From Lentisphaeria bacterium (GTDB taxonomy: Bacteria; Verrucomicrobiota; Lentisphaeria; Victivallales; UBA1829), in the NCBI GenBank assembly GCA_017456805.1, contig JAFTIQ010000104.1, positions 1 to 5,459 of the forward strand: DNA of 5,459 nucleotides, in the 5' to 3' direction. The notes beneath the pieces are model-generated. The model was not told the DNA's origin and ran no database searches. It saw nothing but the letters and a program-made list of their open reading frames with translations. Positions 1 through 5,103 of this stretch are shown one piece after another. Position 1 is the stretch's first letter. Every line of letters starts with the position of its first letter. The translations under genes and the position numbers were made by a program.

Positions 1-2145
1 GATGTCCCTGAGATCAGCTGTCCCCCGCTGGAATTTTCCCATTTCCCAACAAAATGGCAGGCTGTCCTGTGGAGAAATTACAATGTTGTCCCCCTCAAAC
101 GTCTGGCAAAAATCCTGAACTGTAAAGAATCCGATCTTTCCGCAGCAGCAAAAGAATTGGGATTACCCGCAGAACAGCCGCCCGTCTCGGACTGGGTCCG
201 GTTCGGATATCTGACCATCATCCGGAACAACTGGCATCTGCTGAACTATGAACAGCTCCTTCAGATTCTGGAATGGACTCCGGAACAGATGCGGTCAGCG
301 CTCCGGGAAGAAGATTTTCTCTGGGGAAAACTGGGAAATATGAAGCCCGATTGCGGCAAAGTGGAATATCATCCTCTTACCCCGGAAGAACAGTTTGCGA
401 CAGAAATATTCCGGAAGAATTGGCAGAAATATATCCCGGCAGAACAGTACGGCTATCTGGAACAGCCCTTTGAATTCAGCGGAAAATACCGGACTTTCTT
501 CCCGGCAAATGGAAAGGAAGGACCTTTCTCTCTGCGCTTTGTTCATTCTTACGCCGCCACCTGCGGGGATCTCCTGATGAATATTGAAGAAAGAGATCCC
601 GTTCCCGAAAATCTTCTGAAAGAATATGCCGCCCAGGGAATCAATGGAATCTGGTTCCATGTGATCCTTTACCTGCTGCATCCTGTCAAAGGATCGGAAG
701 AGTTCTCCAAAGGCTATGAAACCAGATTGCAGAACCTCGCCCGGATCGTGGAACGCTGTAAAAAATACGGTATCGGGATCTATCTGTATCTGAATGAACC
801 GCGCGGAATGACCGAAGCCTTTTATGAGAAAAATCCCGGCTGGCGCGGCGTGCTCTCCAACCCGGCAAATCATCAATATGCCAACTGCACCAGCAAGGGA
901 GAAGTCCTCCCCTGGATGGAAGAAGCAATGTATGCCATTTTCAAACAGGTCCCGGACATTGCCGGATCCTTCCTCATTACCATGTCCGAAAACGTGACTC
1001 ACTGCAATGCTCAGCATAAGGTGGAGGGCTGTCCGCTGTGCAGCAAGATCCACGGTTCCGAAATCATCGGAGCAATCGCTCAGGCGGCAGAACGGGGAAT
1101 GCATCGCGCCGCACCGGAAGCAAAACTTCTGATGTCAGACTGGGCGTGGGCGGAAAAGAATTTCGACCATGAAGCAGAATTCCGGAAAAAAGTGATCGAT
1201 CAGCTCCCCGAAAACACCTGGTTTCTTACCATCAGTGAATGGGGAAAATCCATTGCGATCGCCGGAACGCCTAATGTAGTGTTCGACTATTCCATCTCCC
1301 AGCCCGGCCCTTCAGAAGAATCTGCCGAAGCGGTCCGCTATGCAAAAAAACGCGGCTTGAAAGTCGCAGCTAAAATTCAGGCAAATAACTCCTGGGAACT
1401 CTCCTCAGTCCCCTATATCCCAGTCCCCTATCTCATCGAAGAACATATCGGAAGGCTCGCAAAAGCCGGAGTGGATGGAATCATGCTCAGCTGGACACAT
1501 GGGGGATATCCCGGCGGGAATCTTGCCCTGATCCACAGCACAACCGATGAACTGGTCCACAGTCAGTTCCGTCCGGAAACCGCTGATAAGATCTGCAAAG
1601 CTCTGCGGCAGTTCGGAGAAGCGTTCCGGAACTATCCCTTCGATGTGATCACAGCTTATACCTGCCCCACGCATTACGGTCCGATGAATCTCTTCCACGC
1701 TCAAAATACCGGACGCAAAGCAACAATGGTCGGGTTCCCCTATGACGATTTGACCCGCTGGCGCTCCTGTTATCCGGAAGAAACTTTTGCGGAACAGTTC
1801 CGGAAAGTTTCCAAAGGATGGGGAGAGGCTCTGAAGATCCTGGAAGAGTGCAAAGATCAGATCCTTCCGGAAGAACAGGAACTTTTCCGGGAAATTGAAA
1901 CAATGGCTTGGGGCGCATATTGTCATTTGTACAGCACAGACCTGCAAATCCGGTTCGTCCGGAGCAGGGATGCCGGCGACTCCGCAGGAGTGAAAGATGC
2001 CGTAAGAAAAGAATTGGAAAACACGCTCCGCCTTTATGACATCATGCGCCGGGACAGCCGGATCGGTTTCGAATCCAGTAATCATTACTACTATACCCTC
2101 AATGATCTTCTGGAAAAAATCGTAAACTGTGAACAGTTTCTCTGA
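1..2145 (+). CDS. Putative GH20-like glycoside hydrolase (TIM-barrel) with helical N-terminal repeats, 5' partial
   Basis: The frame is open from base 1 to the TGA at 2143-2145, giving 714 visible residues; the true start lies upstream. The TTG at 157 is internal, because in-frame protein sequence before it continues the same domain. Residues about 25-120 are helical, with two similar segments (RNYNVVPLKRLAKIL at 25-39, RNNWHLLNYEQLLQIL at 75-90) that look like degenerate helix-turn-helix units. From about residue 175 the pattern of short hydrophobic strands and amphipathic helices fits a (beta/alpha)8 barrel: GINGIWFHVIL, then YGIGIYLYLNEPRG (about 257-269), FLITMSENVTHC (about 324-335), a CPLC pair (344-347), LLMSDWAWAE, and LSWTHGGYPGGN (about 496-507). 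The SEN...C...CPLC arrangement recalls GH20-like and DUF4838-type proteins with a CxxC pair near the active-site strand; this is from memory of those families. No signal peptide can be judged because the N-terminus is missing. A cytoplasmic or exported sugar hydrolase is inferred; substrate and catalytic residues are not determined. It could also be a non-catalytic barrel. Confidence 0.72.
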   Translation, partial: DVPEISCPPLEFSHFPTKWQAVLWRNYNVVPLKRLAKILNCKESDLSAAAKELGLPAEQPPVSDWVRFGYLTIIRNNWHLLNYEQLLQILEWTPEQMRSALREEDFLWGKLGNMKPDCGKVEYHPLTPEEQFATEIFRKNWQKYIPAEQYGYLEQPFEFSGKYRTFFPANGKEGPFSLRFVHSYAATCGDLLMNIEERDPVPENLLKEYAAQGINGIWFHVILYLLHPVKGSEEFSKGYETRLQNLARIVERCKKYGIGIYLYLNEPRGMTEAFYEKNPGWRGVLSNPANHQYANCTSKGEVLPWMEEAMYAIFKQVPDIAGSFLITMSENVTHCNAQHKVEGCPLCSKIHGSEIIGAIAQAAERGMHRAAPEAKLLMSDWAWAEKNFDHEAEFRKKVIDQLPENTWFLTISEWGKSIAIAGTPNVVFDYSISQPGPSEESAEAVRYAKKRGLKVAAKIQANNSWELSSVPYIPVPYLIEEHIGRLAKAGVDGIMLSWTHGGYPGGNLALIHSTTDELVHSQFRPETADKICKALRQFGEAFRNYPFDVITAYTCPTHYGPMNLFHAQNTGRKATMVGFPYDDLTRWRSCYPEETFAEQFRKVSKGWGEALKILEECKDQILPEEQELFREIETMAWGAYCHLYSTDLQIRFVRSRDAGDSAGVKDAVRKELENTLRLYDIMRRDSRIGFESSNHYYYTLNDLLEKIVNCEQFL
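2124..2139. repeat. Small perfect dyad at the 3' end of the hydrolase gene
   Basis: AAACTGT-GA-ACAGTTT is a perfect 7-bp inverted repeat with a 2-base centre, lying inside the last codons of the hydrolase gene and ending four bases before its stop codon begins. No T-run follows, only A-rich sequence, so it is not a standard intrinsic terminator. The 2-base centre is also too tight for a full hairpin. It may be a protein-binding dyad or chance; it resembles the palindrome at 5075-5089. Confidence 0.35.
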
Positions 2146-2187
2146 TAAAAAATAAAGAAAATCTGGAGATTATGTAAAAAAGAAGGA

Positions 2188-2216
2188 TTGATTTTTTTAA
2201 AATACGGTGTTACATT
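2188..2216 (+). promoter_or_regulatory. Predicted sigma70-like promoter of the membrane-protein pair
   Basis: TTGATT at 2188-2193 and TACATT at 2211-2216 are separated by exactly 17 bases; each hexamer matches the consensus at four of six positions. The setting, just after a gene and before a two-gene operon, fits. Transcription would begin near 2223, giving a leader of about 80 bases that opens with the hairpin at 2227-2263. The same -35 hexamer and spacing recur at 5044-5072. This is a prediction from pattern only. Confidence 0.5.
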
Positions 2217-2226
2217 ACTTGACGAA

Positions 2227-2263
2227 AAACAGATGCAGCGGCAGTTTTCCGGTGCATCTGTTT
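2227..2263 (+). promoter_or_regulatory. Strong hairpin in the 5' leader of the membrane operon
   Basis: AAACAGATGCA (2227-2237) and TGCATCTGTTT (2253-2263) are perfect reverse complements over 11 bp. After one G/G mismatch, 2239-2241 can also pair with 2249-2251 (C-G, G-C, G-C), leaving a 7-base loop. On the + strand only TTT follows before CTGAAAA, so it is a poor terminator for the upstream gene. On the - strand the stem runs into five T's, but no - strand gene reads into it. Its place just after the predicted promoter suggests a 5'-end mRNA structure (stability or translation control) or an operator. Weak termination of the hydrolase transcript is the alternative. Confidence 0.55.
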
Positions 2264-2287
2264 CTGAAAATGGACTCCTGTAACGAT

Positions 2288-2294
2288 AAAAGGA
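2288..2294 (+). promoter_or_regulatory. Ribosome binding site that sets the start at 2306
   Basis: AAAAGGA lies 11 bases before the ATG at 2306. It favours 2306 over the longer-frame GTG at 2207, which would put the strong hairpin inside coding sequence and has no ribosome site. It also favours 2306 over the ATG at 2294, which overlaps the AGGA itself. The residues upstream of 2306 are polar and Cys/Arg-rich, unlike the membrane protein that follows. Confidence 0.5.
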
Positions 2295-2305
2295 TGGGTT
2301 ATAAT

Positions 2306-3100
2306 ATGGATTTTCATTCCATGATCGCAAAACTGAGAAAATATCCGACTGCCGCAGCAGTTCTGGTGTTTTCTGCTGTATTCTCGTTTCTTCTGGCCCC
2401 GGCAGAACTGCTCCGGAACATTGACTTCTATCTGGTATGGGTGCTGAGTGTTCTCTTTGCTCTCCATATCTGGTGTCATTTCAAAGAGGATCGCTCCTAC
2501 CGGGTCTCCGGAATCGTTCCGGCATGGCTCGAACTGATCGCCGGAACACTTCTTCTGTTTTTCTGTCCGGTCCGGGAGATCAGTCTGATCTTCATCATGC
2601 TGGCGGTCAGTTCTTATGCGGCAGGAATCATCTTCTCAGTAAAAATGACCGGTCCGCTGGTTCTGCTGCTCGGCGTTGCACCGAACCTGAAACAGATCAA
2701 TCTGATTCTGTCAGATGTGATGTCCCGTACATTCCGGAACATCTATTTCTTTGCCTCCAACAATGAACCGGATGTTGCCAGAGCGATTCAGGAAGCTGTT
2801 CCGTTAAGCAACTCTTCTCTTCTGCTGTGGGCAATGCTTCTTGCCGTGTTTCCGCTTGCAGTTTATCTCTGCAAAACGGCTTATGAGCGGTTCTCCATGT
2901 ACTGCATTACATTCATCGCCTATTTCTTCTGCGATCTTCTCCGGTATCTTCTGATCCAAACAAATCCGGGAGATTTTTCAGATACTGCAACAGCCTGGTC
3001 CTCATTCGGGATCGCTCTGATCCTCGGAACAGCATTCATCGCCGGACTCCTTTATGCAGTCAACACGCTGACAAAAAAAGAAGGAGATGAAAAGAAATGA
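2306..3100 (+). CDS. Polytopic membrane protein, exosortase-like, no visible catalytic triad
   Basis: 264 residues from the ATG at 2306. About eight hydrophobic segments are visible: roughly residues 15-32, 41-58, 71-87, 92-111, 116-125, 171-188, 198-217 and 231-252. A polar stretch at about 137-170 lies between the fifth and sixth, and a charged tail (KKEGDEKK) closes the protein. Length and helix order resemble exosortases. GPLVLLLGVAP (116-126) sits where they have the FPLLFLL..P segment, and FFCDLLRYLLI (207-217) looks like their AN..RI segment, with Arg213 in the Arg position. The ACSG nucleophile motif is missing: the matching place reads VPLSNSS (165-171). No His lies in the last segment, where WSSFGIAL (231-238) takes the usual H...G..F place. 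The stop overlaps the next start (ATGA), so the two genes are probably translated together. An exosortase-fold relative without protease activity is inferred at low certainty; it may be an unrelated membrane family. Confidence 0.75.
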   Translation: MDFHSMIAKLRKYPTAAAVLVFSAVFSFLLAPAELLRNIDFYLVWVLSVLFALHIWCHFKEDRSYRVSGIVPAWLELIAGTLLLFFCPVREISLIFIMLAVSSYAAGIIFSVKMTGPLVLLLGVAPNLKQINLILSDVMSRTFRNIYFFASNNEPDVARAIQEAVPLSNSSLLLWAMLLAVFPLAVYLCKTAYERFSMYCITFIAYFFCDLLRYLLIQTNPGDFSDTATAWSSFGIALILGTAFIAGLLYAVNTLTKKEGDEKK

Positions 3101-3660
3101 AACTCGTCTGGAAATATCTGATCCTTACGCTGGCATTTATTCCGTTTCTCTACCGGTTTCCTGTTTTGATCAATACCTGGGGCGAAAATCCGGAAAATTA
3201 TAAAGATCCTGTCTTTATGGGCGTTGCATTTATTCTGTGCGGGATCCTTGTCTGGCGCAGATACAAAGAAGGGATTTCCACTGATTTGCAGGGCGGGCTC
3301 ACCCTCGCGATCCCCTCAGCTGTCGTTATGGTTCTCGGATTCCTCAAAGGAAATATGATGCTCTTCTATCCCGGGGCAACCCTCTTTGCCTGGAGTGTGC
3401 TCTGGATCGTATTCGGATGGAAAATGTTCTACCGTCTGTTCCCTGTTCCGCTGCTGGTTCTGCTGAGCCTGCCCACAACGGAATTTTCCGAATTTTTCCC
3501 CGGAATCAATTTCTACTGGAAACTTGCCATCGGATGCGCTCTTTATATTTACGCTATCTTTGCATTGATGACAGACTTCAGTCCGATCCGCCGCAGAACC
3601 GCATGGTTCTCTGCCGCTGTGATCATTTACGCACTGCTTTACGCGGCAATTCCTCAATAA
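3097..3660 (+). CDS. Short exosortase-like membrane protein lacking the catalytic half
   Basis: 187 residues; the ATG at 3097 overlaps the previous stop, and AAGGAG at 3081-3086 stands 10 bases before it. Hydrophobic segments lie at about residues 6-26, 38-53, 67-82, 94-108, 113-126, 141-158 and 169-185. Residues 36-58, with the sequence DPVFMGVAFILCGILVWRRY, resemble the early exosortase segment that ends in a W-R-R turn. GWKMFYRLFPVPLLVLLSLP (107-126) closely resembles the exosortase segment read as FPLLFLL..PLP. Exosortases then continue for 120 or more residues carrying the AC(S/A)G Cys, two Arg and a His. Here the protein stops soon after; the only nearby Cys is in IGCALY (146-150), without the motif. 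It is thus either a truncated exosortase or a stand-alone relative. Coding looks intact, and the coupled start argues for a functional gene over decay. A role in cell-surface protein sorting is inferred only from the fold. Confidence 0.75.
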   Translation: MKLVWKYLILTLAFIPFLYRFPVLINTWGENPENYKDPVFMGVAFILCGILVWRRYKEGISTDLQGGLTLAIPSAVVMVLGFLKGNMMLFYPGATLFAWSVLWIVFGWKMFYRLFPVPLLVLLSLPTTEFSEFFPGINFYWKLAIGCALYIYAIFALMTDFSPIRRRTAWFSAAVIIYALLYAAIPQ

Positions 3661-3663
3661 TCA

Positions 3664-3702
3664 GAGGTGATTTCAAAAGTCCCGGACTTTTGAAATTACC
3701 TC
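3664..3702. terminator. Long near-perfect dyad, likely bidirectional terminator
   Basis: A 39-base inverted repeat centred on 3683 pairs 19 positions on each side, with one G-T wobble (3669/3697) and no mismatch. The core, AAAAGTCCCGGACTTTT, has A-run, GC stem and T-run, as in terminators that act in both directions. It fills the 43-base space between the stop at 3658-3660 of the membrane operon and the facing stop of the permease gene at 3704-3706. There is no longer T-run directly after either arm, so its termination strength is uncertain. Confidence 0.75.
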
Positions 3703-3703
3703 A

Positions 3704-4930
3704 TCAGACCGGTTGCTCTTTTTTCGCTTTGACTGTCCCCGGCTTCGGAATCGTCAGGGCGAAAAGAGAATTGCAAACTGCCATAACTGCAGAAAAGGTA
3801 AAGAGATATTCCACTCCGAACCGGATCCAGATCCAGCCTCCCAGCGGAGCAGAAATAATTGCAATCAAATGGTTGATGGAAATCCCCGTAGACAGCGTGG
3901 AGGTCAGTTCATCCTGTGAATCAGCCAATTCCCGGACATAGATATTTGTTGCAAGAGAAGTGGTACTGAGCACTGCATCCAGAACAAAGTTCAGGCAGAC
4001 CACCCAGAAAGCAATGCTCTGCGCAAACCATTTCCCGGAAAATCCATAAAGCAGACACACAAAGAACAGAATCACGGTATCCCAGATCATCGTATTACGG
4101 TATCCCCATTTGTCCGTCAGCTTCCCGATAGCAGGTGCAGCAAAAATATTGAGAAATGCACAAACTCCCATCAGAAACGCCATGGAGGCAGTCGAAAATT
4201 CATATTCCCGGATCAGAACATAAGGAGCAAACGTCAGAAAAATCTGCTTCCGTGCCCCGTAAAAAAGTTCAAGCGCATAAAATTTTGTGAATTTCCGGTG
4301 AAAATAAAGACGCGGTCGCTTGGAGGGAAGCATGGGCGCCTCTTTCGTAAATGTGCTGATAATACTGGCTGCCATCAGAAGGATGATAACACCCCAGAGA
4401 ACTTGAAACAGCACCTCCTCCGACTGTCCGAACCATACAGTTCCCGCATAAAAGATCCCGGCAACTGCCAGACTGCCCGCAACCGCTCCGAAATTCATAA
4501 TACTTGTCAGAAAACCAAGTGACTGTCCGGCATATCCCTGATTCGCAACCTGCATGGCTATCCCTGACCGGATCGGCATCACAAGATGTTCCCCCATGCT
4601 CCAAATCATAATAAATGCAACAATCGCTATCTTATCCGCCGGAATCAGCAGCAAAGCCGCACCAATCATGGAAATCAGCGTCCCAAGCCGCATGACTTTC
4701 CAGTCGCTCACCTTATGAAGCAGCGCAAGAAGAAACACCAGGGCAAGCCCGGGAAGTTCCCGGAAAAACTCCAGCCAGCCTCGCTCCACACTGTCCATGT
4801 GATGTATTTCAGAAAGATAATTATTCAGTGCAGCCGCAAAACAGCCGACACCGATCCCCCAGAGGAGAATACTGAAGAAAAAAGCCCCTGCGCCGGAATG
4901 AGGACGGAATATGGTTTTGAAATTTAACAT
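3704..4930 (-). CDS. Major facilitator superfamily permease
   Basis: 408 residues, the usual length for a 12-helix MFS carrier of the inner membrane that moves small solutes by ion-coupled transport or export. The two halves are joined by a charged stretch at about 195-220 (KEAPMLPSKRPRLYFHRKF). GKLTDKWGYRN at 269-279 is the motif-A loop of the second half (G-x-L-x-D-x-x-G). The matching loop of the first half, LLHKVSDWKVMRLG (70-83), is degenerate. Other notable stretches are WLEFFRELPG (52-61) and YVRELADSQDELT (331-343), which recall a subfamily seen in anaerobes, as far as memory goes. Start: ATG at 4930 with AGGA nine bases upstream; the in-frame TTG at 4963 lies inside the -10 region of the predicted promoter and is rejected. 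It is transcribed alone, facing the membrane operon and diverging from the YjdF-like gene. Substrate unknown; the nearby hydrolase makes a sugar possible but not shown. Confidence 0.9.
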   Translation of the reverse strand: MLNFKTIFRPHSGAGAFFFSILLWGIGVGCFAAALNNYLSEIHHMDSVERGWLEFFRELPGLALVFLLALLHKVSDWKVMRLGTLISMIGAALLLIPADKIAIVAFIMIWSMGEHLVMPIRSGIAMQVANQGYAGQSLGFLTSIMNFGAVAGSLAVAGIFYAGTVWFGQSEEVLFQVLWGVIILLMAASIISTFTKEAPMLPSKRPRLYFHRKFTKFYALELFYGARKQIFLTFAPYVLIREYEFSTASMAFLMGVCAFLNIFAAPAIGKLTDKWGYRNTMIWDTVILFFVCLLYGFSGKWFAQSIAFWVVCLNFVLDAVLSTTSLATNIYVRELADSQDELTSTLSTGISINHLIAIISAPLGGWIWIRFGVEYLFTFSAVMAVCNSLFALTIPKPGTVKAKKEQPV

Positions 4931-4939
4931 AATTCTGGA

Positions 4940-4943
4940 TCCT
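4940..4943 (-). promoter_or_regulatory. Ribosome binding site of the permease gene
   Basis: Read on the - strand this is AGGA, followed by nine bases and then the ATG at 4930. It supports that ATG as the start. Confidence 0.55.
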
Positions 4944-4961
4944 TGATTTTGAATTTGCCTC

Positions 4962-4989
4962 AATATACTGCTTTTTTTTTATTTTTCAA
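4962..4989 (-). promoter_or_regulatory. Predicted promoter of the permease gene with an A9 tract in its spacer
   Basis: On the - strand TTGAAA (4989-4984) and TATATT (4967-4962) each match the sigma70 consensus at five of six positions and are 16 bases apart. Transcription would begin near 4955, giving a leader of about 25 bases. The spacer contains nine consecutive A's (T's at 4972-4980 on +), so its length could vary by replication slippage. Confidence 0.6.
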
Positions 4990-5043
4990 CAGGTCTCATT
5001 CCAAAAAATACTGCAAAATATTTCATCTTTTTCGTATCATTAT

Positions 5044-5072
5044 TTGATTTTTGATTGCCGCAAGCATATATT
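5044..5072 (+). promoter_or_regulatory. Predicted promoter of the YjdF-like gene
   Basis: TTGATT at 5044-5049 and TATATT at 5067-5072 are 17 bases apart; the -10 matches the consensus at five of six positions, the -35 at four. Transcription would start near 5079, inside the palindrome at 5075-5089. The -35 hexamer and spacing are the same as in the promoter at 2188-2216. Confidence 0.6.
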
Positions 5073-5074
5073 TC

Positions 5075-5089
5075 AAACAGTCACTGTTT
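5075..5089. promoter_or_regulatory. Palindrome at the transcript start, possible operator
   Basis: AAACAGTCACTGTTT is a perfect 7-bp dyad around a single central base. It starts two bases after the -10 hexamer and ends five bases before the ribosome site of the YjdF-like gene. A one-base centre is too tight for a full RNA hairpin, so a dimeric repressor site is more likely than an attenuator. The regulator is unknown. Confidence 0.45.
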
Positions 5090-5103
5090 CTATGGGAGAA
5101 AAA

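Noticed and set aside
295..1104. A 269-codon open frame on the - strand opposite the hydrolase gene
   Set aside because: It lies wholly within a well-supported + strand gene, its protein is rich in Cys, His and Phe without a coherent domain, and no ribosome site or promoter is evident. It is a by-product of the codon bias of the + gene.
1405..2085. A 226-codon open frame on the - strand opposite the hydrolase C-terminal part
   Set aside because: It has the same shadow character: no domain recognised, and the + strand frame is clearly the coding one with conserved-looking motifs up to its stop.
2227..2263. Riboswitch or classical attenuator in the 160-base leader region
   Set aside because: Only one simple hairpin is seen; no alternative antiterminator pairing, T-run or known riboswitch core was recognised.
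2207..2305. GTG start at 2207 adding 33 residues to the first membrane protein
   Set aside because: The extra residues are polar and Cys-rich, the start overlaps the predicted -10 region, and the strong hairpin would fall in coding sequence. The ATG at 2306 has a ribosome site.
3417..3941. A + strand frame crossing the end of the membrane operon and the terminator dyad
   Set aside because: It overlaps two real genes and the convergent dyad, and its product has no membrane or domain character.
4931..4963. TTG start at 4963 for the permease
   Set aside because: It lies inside the predicted -10 box, whereas the ATG at 4930 has AGGA at good spacing and begins a normal MFS N-terminus.
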